Below are positions 29,815 through 40,050 of a DNA stretch of 64,000 nucleotides, piece after piece. Position numbers and translations under genes: made by a program. The notes beneath the pieces are model-generated. The model was not told the origin of the DNA. It ran no database searches and saw only the letters and a program-made list of their open reading frames with translations. Position 1 is the stretch's first letter. Each line of letters begins with the position of its first letter. The stretch is taken from the NCBI RefSeq assembly GCF_000744815.1, contig NZ_JQMQ01000005.1, positions 1,000,055-1,064,054 on the forward strand. The letters are read 5' to 3'. This stretch comes from Phaeacidiphilus oryzae TH49 (GTDB lineage: Bacteria; Actinomycetota; Actinomycetes; Streptomycetales; Streptomycetaceae).

Positions 29815-30190
29815 GCGGGCGTGAGCGGGGGCGCGGGTCGGCGCGCGGGGAAGCCGGCCCTCGGCGGAGGCGCGCGTCAGCGCGGCGCCATCAGCCAGAC
29901 GGCCCTCAGCGGGCCGGGCGTCGGCGGAGGCGCGCGTCAGCGCGGCGCCGTCAGTGAGACGGCCCTCAGCGGGGCGGGCGTCGGCGCGGCGCCATCAGCG
30001 AGACGGCCCTCAGCGGGCCGGGCGTCGGCGGGGGCGGGCGTCGGCGGGGGCCGCCCTCGACAGGGGCGGGCCTCGGCGGGGCGCCATCAGCGAGACGGCC
30101 CTCGGCGGGGCGGGCCTCGGCGGGGGCGCGCGTCAGCGCGGCGCCGTCAGCAGAGCGGCCCCCGGCGGGGGCGCGCCTCAGCGGGCGTGG
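29815..30190. repeat. Degenerate tandem repeat array, unit about 45-65 bp
   Basis: Roughly six imperfect units built around GGCGCCATCAGCGAGACGGC and CCTCAGCGGGGCGGGCGTCGG, with variable insertions of GGCGGAGGCGCGCGTCAGC. It fills most of the 580-bp divergent spacer between the membrane protein and the lipoprotein gene. Frames run through it on the plus strand, but their composition (Arg/Gly/Ala/Ser only) is that of repeat DNA, not of a protein. Remaining spacer sequence shows no gene. Confidence 0.8.
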
Positions 30191-30328
30191 CCGTCGGTGG
30201 CGCGCTGGCCTGCGCCACCCGATCGGGCCCGGTCGTACCGCCTCCGCCGGGACGGCCGTGGTGGGCTGGGAGCGACCGCGGGGCGCCCGCCTCGGCGGTC
30301 GAACCCGACACCGGAGAAGAAGACCCAG

Positions 30329-31060
30329 ATGCCCGGCCACACGCCCCCCGCCGTATGCCGCGCCGCCGCCGTCGTGGCCGCCGCCCTGCTGCCGGTGGTG
30401 CTCGCCGGCTGCGGTGGGGGTTCCTCGAAGCAGTCCCAGCCGCTGGCCGCCGCGATGCTGAACCGGGCCGCGCTTGCGGTCGGTGACATGCCCTCAGGTT
30501 TCGTCCCGGACCCCACCGGCGGCGCCGCCGGGATGCCCGCCACCACCGACCCGACCTGCGGCAGGCTGCTGGCCGCCGTGGAGCGGCCCGGCACCGGCGG
30601 CGACGTCCACGCCCACAGCGGCACCAGCGCCTTCCGCCGCTCACCGCTCGGCCCCTGGGTCCGCAACTTCGCCCAGTCCGCCACCGGCGACGGCGCGAAG
30701 AGCGCGCTGAGCAGCCTCGGCGACCTGACCGGCAAGTGCGGCGGGTTCACCGGCACGCTGGCCGGCCGCCGGATCTCGTTCAAGGTCGGGGACCTCCCGC
30801 TGGCCTCGATGGGCGACGAGAGCAAGGCGGTCAGGATGACCGGCACCCTGTCCGGGCAGCCGGTGGAGGCGGACTTCGTCGCGATCCGGGTCGGCTCGAA
30901 TCTCACCGTGGTCGGCCACAGCGACATCGGGTGGAACGCCGCCGACACTACGATCACCAAGCAGGCCGCACAGCGGGCCGCGGAGAAACTGAAGCAGGCG
31001 GCGGGCGGGACCACGCCCACCCCGTCGCCGCCCGCGCCCGCCGCGGCCACGGGTTCCTGA
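30329..31060 (+). CDS. Secreted lipoprotein of unknown function
   Basis: A 243-residue protein with a lipobox, LLPVVLAGCGGGSSKQ, so it should be anchored to the outer face of the membrane. The rest has no recognised domain: LNRAALAVGDMPSGFVPDP, a CGRLLAAVERPGTGGDVHAHSGTSAFRR stretch and a C-terminal helical QAAQRAAEKLKQA before a Pro/Thr tail. The pattern is that of a substrate-binding-like sensor fold seen in many actinomycete lipoproteins, but no specific family is claimed. Start ATG 30329 follows GGAGAAGA; longer in-frame extension runs into the repeat array and is rejected. Confidence 0.75.
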   Translation: MPGHTPPAVCRAAAVVAAALLPVVLAGCGGGSSKQSQPLAAAMLNRAALAVGDMPSGFVPDPTGGAAGMPATTDPTCGRLLAAVERPGTGGDVHAHSGTSAFRRSPLGPWVRNFAQSATGDGAKSALSSLGDLTGKCGGFTGTLAGRRISFKVGDLPLASMGDESKAVRMTGTLSGQPVEADFVAIRVGSNLTVVGHSDIGWNAADTTITKQAAQRAAEKLKQAAGGTTPTPSPPAPAAATGS

Positions 31061-31090
31061 GCCGGCGTCAAGTCAAGGGAGGGCCGGTCG

Positions 31091-31357
31091 ATGTCGATGC
31101 TTCTCTCGCTCGTCGCCGCCGTGCTCCTGCTGGTCCCGACCGCCGCGGTGCTGGTCGGCGTGGCGGTGAGCGGGCGGCGGGACCGTGCGTGGGCCCGGTC
31201 CGTCGCCGAGGTGCTGGCGGAGTTCCGGGCGCACGCCGCGGCCCGCGCGGCGGGGCCGCCGGAGGACGGCCCCGGCGGGGCCCGGGCGGCCCGGACGGTC
31301 CGGGCACGCCGGCCGCGCCGGCGCCGGAACCGCCGCCGGCCCGGCTGGCACAGGTGA
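31091..31357 (+). CDS. Small single-span membrane protein
   Basis: An 88-residue frame starting MSMLLSLVAAVLLLVPTAAVLVG, one membrane helix, then an Arg/Ala-rich cytoplasmic tail. AGGGAGGG is seven bases before the ATG, which is the main argument that it is real. It lies 30 bp after the lipoprotein gene on the same strand and may be co-transcribed. Other frames over the same bases are less convincing. Function unknown. Confidence 0.5.
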   Translation: MSMLLSLVAAVLLLVPTAAVLVGVAVSGRRDRAWARSVAEVLAEFRAHAAARAAGPPEDGPGGARAARTVRARRPRRRRNRRRPGWHR

Positions 31358-31490
31358 TCGCCTTCCCCGGCGCGGCCCGCGCCGGGAGTGGGGACGGCAG
31401 CGCAGGCGGCCCCGGCAGCCGCCGCGCGGCCTGAGCGAACCCGAGGCCCGGCGGCCTGCGCGAACCCGAGGCCCGAGGGCGCCGGCGCTC

Positions 31491-31694
31491 CTACAGCTGG
31501 CCGGAGGCCCTGCGGCAGCTCTCCACCACGCAGTCCGCCCCCGGGAAGACCAGCGTCTGATGCCCGTCCTCGAAGCGGACCAGGTAGGGGGGCCCGCCGT
31601 GCCGGCCGTGGACCTCGACGATCTCGGCCACCCGCTCGGCGATGCCGACCGCCCGGCTCTTGAAGTGCACCTTGTCTCCGACCGTCGCCTGCAT
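31491..31694 (-). CDS. DUF1918 domain protein
   Basis: A 67-residue protein covering the whole DUF1918 fold: MQATVGDKVHFKSR, AERVAEIVEVHGRHGGPPYLVRFEDGH and QTLVFPGADCVV. DUF1918 proteins are small SH3-like barrels common in actinomycetes; their function is not known. Divergent from the MFS gene at 31833, sharing an upstream region of about 140 bp. Confidence 0.85.
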   Translation of the reverse strand: MQATVGDKVHFKSRAVGIAERVAEIVEVHGRHGGPPYLVRFEDGHQTLVFPGADCVVESCRRASGQL

Positions 31695-31770
31695 GATGCC
31701 ACCTCCCGAGACGCCTCCAGTCTGCCACCGTCGGCCCGGGGGTCCGCGACTCCCGGCGCTGCAAGATTTA

Positions 31771-31799
31771 TTGACGACCCGTCAGATTCCGCTTAGCCT
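31771..31799 (+). promoter_or_regulatory. Strong promoter of the MFS exporter gene, overlapped by a palindrome
   Basis: TTGACG (31771-31776), an exact 17-bp spacer and TAGCCT (31794-31799): the best consensus promoter in the window. TGACGACCCGTCA (31772-31784) is a TGACG-N3-CGTCA palindrome over the -35, so a repressor bound there would block it. Confidence 0.65.
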
Positions 31800-31832
31800 G
31801 CCACCTGCCGACCAGGCACGGAGGAGGGGCCG

Positions 31833-33302
31833 ATGCGCGAACCGGCAGCGGTCGACGCGAGGACGCAGCGCCCGACGGCACGTCAGCTGACGGTGATCGG
31901 CGCGGTCCTGCTGCTCTCACTGATCATTCCGCTGGAGCTGACCCTGGTCTATCCGGCGGTGCGCTTCATGGCACCGGTCTTCCACACCCCCAGCATCAGT
32001 TGGGTCCTCACCATCGTCAGCCTCACCGGGGTGGTGCTGGAGTCCCCCGTCGGCAAGCTGGCCGATCTCCACGGCAAGAAGCGGGTCGCGCTGGTCATCA
32101 GCGCGCTCTTCGCGATCGGCTCACTGCTCTGCGCCCTCGCCCCGAACTTTCCGCTGCTGCTGATGGGACGGGTGCTGCAGGGGGTCGCCCTCGGCATGAT
32201 CGCGGTGCTCTACGGGCTGCTGCGGGACATCCTCCCGGCCCCGCTGGTGCCCTTCGGCTTCGGGGTGATCTCGGTCGGGCTCGGCGTCTCGGCGATCCTC
32301 GGGCCGTTCGTCGGCGGGGCGCTGATCGACCACTACGGCTTCCGCGCGGTCTTCTGGTTCAGCGTGATCGCGGTGACCGTGCTGGGCGTCCTCTTCGCGG
32401 CCGTCGTCCCCGAGTCCCCGGTACGGCTCCCCCAGCGTCTGGACCTGCTGGGGAGCGCGCTGCTGGGCGGCGGGGTCGGACTGCTGCTGCTGGCCACCAC
32501 CGAGGGCGCGGTCTGGGGCTGGACCTCGGCCGGCACCCTCGGCTGCTACCTCGGCGGAGCGGCCGCGGTCGCCCTCTTCGTCCCGCACACCCTGCGCAAC
32601 GACCACCCCCTGGTCGACGTCCGCACCGTCGCCGGACCGCAGATGCGGCTTCCGGTGCTGGCCACCCTGCTCTGCGCCTTCGCGGTCTCCGGCTTCGCCT
32701 TCCTCACCCCGGAACTGCTGGAGATGCGGCACCACATGGACGCCATGGGCGCCGCCCGCTACCAACTGCCGTACGGGATCACGGCGATCGTGGCGGGCCT
32801 CCTCGGCGGCGCGCTGACCCGCCGACGCGGCTCGCGGATCACCCTGCTGGCCGCCACCGTGCCGCTCTGCGTCTCGCTGCTCCTCCTCGCCCTCGCCCAC
32901 GGCTCGACCTGGATGATCCTGATCTGGTGCGGCCTGTACGGGATCGCCTTCGCCCTCTACCCGCTGGCCACCATGGTGCAGGTGGCGGAGGCGGTGCCGG
33001 CCGACCGGACCGCGGTCAGCGAGGGCGTCAACGGGATCGCCCGGGACCTCGGCTCGGCGGTGGCCATCGCGGTGCTGACCGCCGTGCTCAACCGGCACAT
33101 CGAGGCCGCCCCCGGAGGCGGCGGGGCGGCCGCACTCACCTACACCGACGGCGGTTTCACGATCGCCTTCCTGGTCGCGGCCGGCTCCGGCCTGCTGGCC
33201 GCCGTGGCGGCGGCGGTGATGCGGCACCGCCGCCTGGACGGCGCGGACGCGACGGGTGGAGCGTCGGCGTCCGCGCCGGACGGCGCCGTCAGCGCGGCTT
33301 GA
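31833..33302 (+). CDS. MFS drug-efflux transporter (EmrB/QacA type)
   Basis: A 489-residue protein with about 14 membrane segments. The region PSISWVLTIVSLTGVVLESPVGKLADLHGKKRV holds motif A; FGVISVGLGVSAILGPFVGGALIDHYGFRAVFWFSV is motif C, diagnostic of drug:H+ antiporters. ATG 31833 follows GGAGGAGGGG. The C-terminal 30 residues are hydrophilic. The stop TGA begins a palindrome, TGACGGGCCGTCA. No regulator is adjacent, though the promoter looks repressed. Confidence 0.9.
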   Translation: MREPAAVDARTQRPTARQLTVIGAVLLLSLIIPLELTLVYPAVRFMAPVFHTPSISWVLTIVSLTGVVLESPVGKLADLHGKKRVALVISALFAIGSLLCALAPNFPLLLMGRVLQGVALGMIAVLYGLLRDILPAPLVPFGFGVISVGLGVSAILGPFVGGALIDHYGFRAVFWFSVIAVTVLGVLFAAVVPESPVRLPQRLDLLGSALLGGGVGLLLLATTEGAVWGWTSAGTLGCYLGGAAAVALFVPHTLRNDHPLVDVRTVAGPQMRLPVLATLLCAFAVSGFAFLTPELLEMRHHMDAMGAARYQLPYGITAIVAGLLGGALTRRRGSRITLLAATVPLCVSLLLLALAHGSTWMILIWCGLYGIAFALYPLATMVQVAEAVPADRTAVSEGVNGIARDLGSAVAIAVLTAVLNRHIEAAPGGGGAAALTYTDGGFTIAFLVAAGSGLLAAVAAAVMRHRRLDGADATGGASASAPDGAVSAA

Positions 33303-33312
33303 CGGGCCGTCA
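33300..33312. promoter_or_regulatory. Palindrome TGACGGGCCGTCA at the stop of the MFS gene
   Basis: Same TGACG-N3-CGTCA form as the element in this gene's promoter (31772-31784). The first three bases are the stop codon. Confidence 0.35.
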
Positions 33313-33362
33313 GCACCGTTGGCGGTACGGCTCCCGGCACCGCTGTCGGCACCGCGTCGCCG

Positions 33363-33662
33363 TCAGTACCGCATCAGGCGGCGCACCAGGCGGCAGGTGG
33401 CGTCGGACGGCCACCGCACGCCTATCCGTGCGGCGGTCTCCCGTATCCGCCAGTCGTAGGCCTGCTCGGGGCGGTAGACCCCGTCGTCGAGGAGGGCGAT
33501 GGCCAGGCGCATCGCCTTCAGCCGGCGGTTGTGGGTCTCGTACCACTCGCGCTGGCGGCCCGGCGGGAGCGGCTTCTTGGGCAGGGTCCGGAACAGCACG
33601 ACATCGGGGGCGTCGAACAGGGTGCCGGGAGTGGCGGTCGTGGCGGTTGCGGCTGGGGCCAT
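33363..33662 (-). CDS. Conserved-looking 99-residue protein of unknown function
   Basis: A basic, mostly helical small protein: FDAPDVVLFRTLPKKPLPPG, REWYETHNRRLKAMRLAIALLDDGVYRPEQAYDW, then RETAARIGVRWPSDATCRLVRRLM. ATG 33662 (APAATATT) was chosen because AGGAGG lies six bases upstream; an ATG two codons earlier abuts that site. The composition is that of a real gene rather than a shadow (no Pro/Arg runs, strong codon bias). I do not recognise the family. It is in the same frame as the broken glycosyl-hydrolase-like gene upstream only because of that gene's frameshift. Confidence 0.75.
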   Translation of the reverse strand: MAPAATATTATPGTLFDAPDVVLFRTLPKKPLPPGRQREWYETHNRRLKAMRLAIALLDDGVYRPEQAYDWRIRETAARIGVRWPSDATCRLVRRLMRY

Positions 33663-33786
33663 CAGCATCCTCCTGAACCGGTCCGGGAACTCTCCGGACT
33701 GCTTCCAGAGTACTGCCCGCCACTGACATTCGAACGCTCTCGAACGGACGGAAACGCGCCTGCTGGGAACGGGTTCTGACGCCCCC

Positions 33787-35024
33787 TCAGCGCGCCCGGT
33801 AACCGGACCGCGCCAGCCGGCTGACCACCCCCAGCGGGTCGGCCCGCAGGGCGCTCGCGTTGTACCAGATGTTCCCCGCCACCTCCGGATGCCGGGCGTC
33901 CACCGCCAGATGCCGGCCCAGCTCCGCCGGGTCCCGCCAGGCCGCCGGGCCCCGGCCGTGCCGACCTTGTAGGCGGCCTCGCCGACGTAGAGCCGGGTGG
34001 CGGTGCCGCGCACCTGCCGCGACCACCAGTCGACCAGCACCGCGTAGTCGGCCGGCGCGAAGCCGATCGGCCAGTACAGCTGCGGGGCGACGTAGTCCAG
34101 CAGCCCCCGGCGCACCCAGCCGCGGACGTCGGCGTAGAGGTCGTCGTAGCACTGCACCCCGGCCGAGGTGCGCGAACCCGCCGGATCCACCGAGGAGTTG
34201 CGCCACACCCCGAAGGGGCTCACGCCGAAGGCGGCACGCGGGCGCGCGGCCCGCACCCGCGCGCGGACCTCGCGCACCAGCGCCTCCGTGTTGGCCCGCC
34301 GCCAGTCGCCGAGCGCGAGCGGACGGTCCGGGGCGGAGTCGAGGTACCCCTGGTACGAGGCCTGGTCCGGGAAGTCCCGCCCGCCGGACGGATAGGGGTA
34401 GAAGTAGTCGTCGAAGTGCAGGCCGTCCAGCGGGTAGGCGGCCAGCGGCTCGGTGACCGCGGCCGCGACATGCGCGCGCACCTCGGGGTTGCCGGGATCG
34501 AAGTACAGCGACCCGGCGTACGGCAGCACCCAGTCGGGGTGCAGCAGGGCCGGATGCGAGGGCGCGAGGCCGCTCGGGTCGGTGCTGCCCTTGAGCACCC
34601 GGTACGGGTTGCACCAGGCGTGCAGCTGCAGCCCGCGGGCGTGCGCCTCGCGGACGGCCGTGCCGAGCGGGTCCCAGCCGGGGTTCTGGCCCTGACGTCC
34701 GGTCAGATAGCGCGACCAGGGGGCGTACCGGGACGGCCAGAAGGCGTCCGCGGCCGGTCGCACCTGGAGGAAGACGGCCTTCAGTCGCAGCCGGGCGGCG
34801 AGATCCAGCCACTGGGTCAGCTCGCGGTGCTGCTCGGCCGCGGAGAGCCCCGGTCTGGACGGCCAGTCGGTGTTGGCGACGGTGGTCAGCCAGACGCCTT
34901 GCAGCTTCGGGCCGGCCGCGCGCGGTGCCGGCGCCGAGTCCGGGCCGGCCGCGCCGGCGAGGGTTCCCGCGGCGGCCAGTGCGGCGGCCCCGCTGAGCAG
35001 GTGACGACGGGTCAGTTTGGTCAC
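33787..35024 (-). pseudogene. Family-10-like glycosyl hydrolase (GHL10/YngK type), frameshifted
   Basis: Starts MTKLTRRHLLSGAAALAAAG, a twin-arginine signal peptide, so the protein would be exported folded. The hydrolase-like domain has GVWLTTVANTDWPSR, LRLKAVFLQVRPAADAFWPS, GLQLHAWCNPYRV and YPLDGLHFDDYFYPYP, all typical of the GHL10 family. Near position 33950-33953 (CCCC on the plus strand) the frame breaks: up to EAAYKVGTA it reads in one frame, and AAWRDPAELGRHLAVDARHPEVAGNIWYN continues in another, ending at 33787. One lost G in a run of G explains this. It may be a true pseudogene or a sequencing error. Confidence 0.75.
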
Positions 35025-35120
35025 CTGTCGGAGGCTAGCCGCGAAGACCGCGGGTTCCCAAAGCGGCGCGCCCCTGGGCCCGGCCGCGAAGGGCCGGGAC
35101 CAGGGGCGCGGTGGCGCGTC

Positions 35121-37645
35121 CTAGGCCCGCATCTCGGCACCGACCCGCTCACGGGCCGCCGAGACGGCCGCGTCCCGCGCGGCGGTGGTCTCCTCGACCG
35201 TCAGCGTCCGGTCCGGGGCGCGGAACCGCAGCGAGTACGCCAGCGACTTCCGTCCGGCGCCGAGCTGCTCGCCCTGGTAGACGTCGAACAGCCGGATGGC
35301 CTCCAGCAGGGGACCGGCCCCGGCCCGCAGCGCCGCCTCGACCTCGGCCGCCGGGACGGCGTCCTCGACGATCAGCGCCACGTCCTGGGTGGCCACCGGG
35401 AAGGTGGAGACGTGCCGGCCCTCGACGTGCCGGGTGCCGTCGGCCACCAGCTCGTCCAGGTCCAGCTCCATCGCGCAGGTGCGCTCGGGCAGGTGCATCG
35501 CCTTGACCACCCGCGGGTGGAGCTCGCCGGCGTGGCCGACCAGCCGCTCCCCCGCGTACAGCGCGGCGCAGCGGCCCGGGTGCCAGGGCAGGTGCTGGTC
35601 CTGCCGGACGGTCAGCTCGACGCCGGCCGCCTCGGCGACGACCCGCGCCGACTCGATCACGTCGGCCCAGCTCGCCTGGCGGCCCTTGCCCCACCAGCCG
35701 TCCCGCTCGCGGGCGCCCGCCAGGACGGTGGCCACCCGCCGCGGCTGCCGCGGCAGGGCCGCGTTCAGCTGGGCGACCTCCTCGTCGCTGGGCCGACGGT
35801 CGACCGGCAGCCGCGGCGACTTGAGGAACGCCTCGGCGTTCGCGCCGTCCTTGCGGAAGACCAGGCCGATCTCGAAGAGCCCGAGGTCGGAGCTGCCCCG
35901 TCCGACGTTCCGGCGCAGCGCGGTGAGCAGCCCCGGCAGCAGGGTGGTGCGAAGCCCGGGCTCCTCGTCGGAGAGCGGGTTGGCCAGCAGGATCAGGTCG
36001 CGGCGCGGGTCGTCCGGCTCCAGGCCGAAGTCGTCCAGCGCGGACTCGCCGAGGAACGGGTAGTTCTGCGCCTCGACGTAGCCGGCGCCGGCCAGCCCGC
36101 GGCCGACCCGGCGGACCCGGCGCTGGGACTCGGTGAGCCCGGTCCCGGCCGGCGGGGTCGGCAGGGTGGAGGGCAGCCGGTCGTAGCCCTCAAGCCGGAT
36201 GACCTCCTCCGCGAGGTCGTTGGGGTCGGTGAGGTCCGGACGCCAGGTCGGCGGGGTCACCGTCAGGTAGTCGGTGCCGGTGACCGAGCAGCCGACCTCC
36301 TGGAGCCGGCGGACCACGCTCTCCCGCCCGTACTCCATCCCGGCCACCTTGTCCGGGTGGTCGGCGGGGATGGTGATCGCCCAGGGCTGGCGCGGCGAGT
36401 GGACGTCGGTCACGCCGGCCTCGGCGGTGCCGCCGGCCAGCAGCGCCAGCAGGTCGACCGCGCGCTGGGCGGCGGCCGGGGCGGCCTCCGGGTCCACCGC
36501 GCGCTCGAAGCGCTTGGCGGCCTCGGAGGGCAGCTTGTGCCGGCGGGCGGTACGGGCGATCGGCACCGGGTGGAAGTGCGCGGCCTCGATGATCACCTCG
36601 GTGGTGCCCTGGCCGAGGCCGGACTCCGGGTCGATCACCGGGTCGGCGATCTCGGTACCGGCCCCGCCCATTACTCCGGCCAGGCCGATCGGCCCCGACT
36701 CGTCGCAGATCAGCAGGTCCTCGGGGTCGAGGGTGCGCTCCACGTCGTCCAGGGTGCGCAGCTTCTCGCCGGGCTGGGCGCGGCGGACGGTGATCTGCCC
36801 GTCGATCCGGGCCCGGTCGAAGGCGTGCAGCGGCTGGCCGAGCTCCAGCATCACGTAGTTGGTGACGTCGACGGCCAGCGAGACCGGGCGCATCCCGGCC
36901 TTCTGGATCCGGCGCTGCAGCCAGATCGGCGAGGTCGCGGACGGCTCGAGGCCGGTCACCATCCGGGCCACGTACCGGTCGCAGGCCAGGCTGTCCTGGA
37001 CCTGGACGACCGGGCCGAAGCCGTTCGGCGCCGGGACGTCGATCAGCGCCGGGTCGCGCAGCGGCAGCCCGTACGCGGTCGCGGTCTCCCGGGCGACCCC
37101 GCGCATCGAGAGGCAGTAGCCGCGGTCCGGGGTGATGGCGATGTCCAGCACCTCGTCGACCAGCTCCAGGAGCTCGATCGCGTCCTGGCCGACCTCGCCG
37201 GCGCCGCGCGGCAGCACGATGATGCCGTCGTGGTCGTCGCCCATGCCCAGCTCGCGGGCGGAGCAGATCATGCCCTCGGAGACCTTGCCGTAGGTCTTCC
37301 GGGCGGCGATCGGGAACGGGCCGGGGAGGACGGCGCCGGGCAGCACCACGACGACCTTGTCGCCGACCTTGAAGTTCCGGGCACCGCAGACGATGTTCTG
37401 CGGCTCACCACTGCCGTTGGCCTGGCCGACGTCCACCTGGCAGTAGCGGATCGGCTTCTTGAAGCCCTCCAGCTCCTCGATGGCCAGCACCTGGCCGACG
37501 ACGAGGGGGCCCTTGAGGTCGGCGCCGAGCTGCTCGACGGTCTCGACCTCGAGGCCGGCCCGGACGAGCTTCGCGGCGACGTCGCGCCCCGTCTCGCCGG
37601 ACGGCAGGTCGACGTACTCCCGCAGCCACGAAAGCGGGACGCGCA

Positions 37646-37646
<1 letters not shown>
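35121..37646 (-). CDS. pheT: Phenylalanyl-tRNA synthetase beta subunit
   Basis: An 841-residue subunit. The N-terminal tRNA-binding OB domain includes [26 protein letters not shown] and [21 protein letters not shown]; the B3/B4 editing domain includes [14 protein letters not shown]5 has [23 protein letters not shown]; and the C-terminal ferredoxin-like anticodon domain ends the protein with [18 protein letters not shown] and [19 protein letters not shown]. It pairs with PheS to charge tRNA-Phe. Its start overlaps the pheS stop by one base. ATG 37646. Confidence 0.97.
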
Positions 37647-38833
<1,187 letters not shown>

Positions 38834-38842
38834 CTAGTAGGT

Positions 38843-38860
38843 GTAAAGGTCTCCCTTTAC
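38843..38860. promoter_or_regulatory. Interrupted palindrome GTAAAGGTCTCCCTTTAC upstream of pheS
   Basis: Exact 7-bp arms around TCTC, in the 164-bp space between the histidine kinase stop and pheS. A weak -10-like TAGACT for pheS is at 38836-38831 on the minus strand, so the palindrome sits where a -35 would be. It may be an operator or a short terminator for the kinase gene. Confidence 0.4.
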
Positions 38861-38919
38861 GGGGTGGTCACGGCCAGTGCCCCGACCTGCCGTGCCGGTG
38901 GGGAGCCCGCGGCCGTGCG

Positions 38920-40005
38920 CTAAGCGAGATGCTCCGGCGCGCCCGCGGGCAGGATAAATCGGAACCTCGCCCCACCGCCCGGAGCCCTTCCCACGGCGAC
39001 CGTGCCGCCGTGGGCCTCGACGATGCCCTTGACGATGTACAGGCCGAGGCCGGTGCCGCCGCGCTTGGAGCCGCGCCAGAAGCGGGTGAAGACGCGGCCC
39101 ATCGACTCCTCGGGGATTCCCGCCCCCTCGTCGCTGACCGTCACCGCCGTACCCTCTCGCACCCGGCCGACCGCGTCCTCCGCGCTCGCGGAGAGCTTCA
39201 CCGGCTCCGCTTCGATGGTGACGGTTCCCTCGCCGTGCCGCACCGAGTTTTCCAGCAGGTTGCCCAGCACCTGGTCCAGCTTGTCCGGGTCGGCCCACAG
39301 CTCGGGGAGGGGGCCGCGAAGCGCGAGGCGGAAGCGGTCCGGGGCCTGCCCGGCCGCCACCTTCCCCTCGACGTGCCGGCGCAGGGCCGCGGCGACGTCC
39401 ACCGGCTGCCGGCGGACCTCGAGACGGCCGGCGTCGATCCGGGAGATGTCCAGCAGCTCGGCGATCAGCCGGGTGACCCGGTTGGCGTCCGAGTCCACCG
39501 TCTCCAGCATCAGCTTCTTCTGCTCGTCGGTGAACCGCTCCCACTTCTGCAGCAGGGTCGCGGTGAAGCCCTTCACCGAGGTCAGCGGGGAGCGCAGCTC
39601 ATGGGCGACGGTGGCGATCAGCTCGGCGTGGCTGCGCTCGATCCGCTTGCGCGCCTCGGTCCCGCGCAGGGATATGACGACTCGGCGGACCGGCCCGGTG
39701 CGTTCCTCGGCGCGGTCCCCGCGCACGTAGCGGGCCGACACCAGCACCTCGCGGCCGCCCGGCAGCAGCAGGCTCCGCTCCGGCTGGCCGGTCCGGGTGG
39801 CGAGGCCGCCGTAGGGGTCGGTCAGCTGCCACCAGGGGCGGCCTTCCAGGTCCTCCAGCGGCAGCGCGTCGGCCAGCCGGCGGCCCAGGGCGGCGTCCGG
39901 GGCCAGCCCGGTTATCCGGGTGGCGGCGCGGTTGAAGCAGACCACACGGCCCTGCTCGTCGGCGATCACCAGTCCGTCGGGGAGGTCGTCAGGCGTCAGC
40001 TCCAT
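38920..40005 (-). CDS. Orphan PAS-domain sensor histidine kinase
   Basis: A 361-residue cytoplasmic kinase with no membrane segment. A PAS-like domain (about 1-95, LVIADEQGRVVCFNRAATRITG) is followed by HisKA with the phosphoacceptor His in ELIATVAHELRSPLTSVKG, then HATPase: NLLENSVRHGEG (N box), VSDEGAGIPEE (G1), and RGGTGLGLYIVKGIVEAHGG (G2). No response regulator lies nearby. It lies between the rRNA methyltransferase and pheS on the same strand. The signal is unknown; the context suggests a link with translation genes, but that is only position. Confidence 0.9.
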   Translation of the reverse strand: MELTPDDLPDGLVIADEQGRVVCFNRAATRITGLAPDAALGRRLADALPLEDLEGRPWWQLTDPYGGLATRTGQPERSLLLPGGREVLVSARYVRGDRAEERTGPVRRVVISLRGTEARKRIERSHAELIATVAHELRSPLTSVKGFTATLLQKWERFTDEQKKLMLETVDSDANRVTRLIAELLDISRIDAGRLEVRRQPVDVAAALRRHVEGKVAAGQAPDRFRLALRGPLPELWADPDKLDQVLGNLLENSVRHGEGTVTIEAEPVKLSASAEDAVGRVREGTAVTVSDEGAGIPEESMGRVFTRFWRGSKRGGTGLGLYIVKGIVEAHGGTVAVGRAPGGGARFRFILPAGAPEHLA

Positions 40006-40050
40006 CCTCGCTGCCCCTCCCCTCCGCGGTCGGGGACCACCCTAGCGGCT

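Noticed and set aside
29815-30190. CRISPR array
   Set aside because: Units are imperfect, have no constant repeat-spacer period, and no cas genes are present.
29821-30328. Plus-strand frames through the repeat array as an N-terminal extension of the lipoprotein
   Set aside because: The translated repeats are only Arg/Gly/Ala/Ser/Pro, and a signal peptide with lipobox follows at 30329, which must be the N-terminus.
33940-33960. Programmed frameshift in the glycosyl-hydrolase-like gene
   Set aside because: There is no slippery heptamer with a following structure, and a single lost base in a short C run is the simpler explanation.
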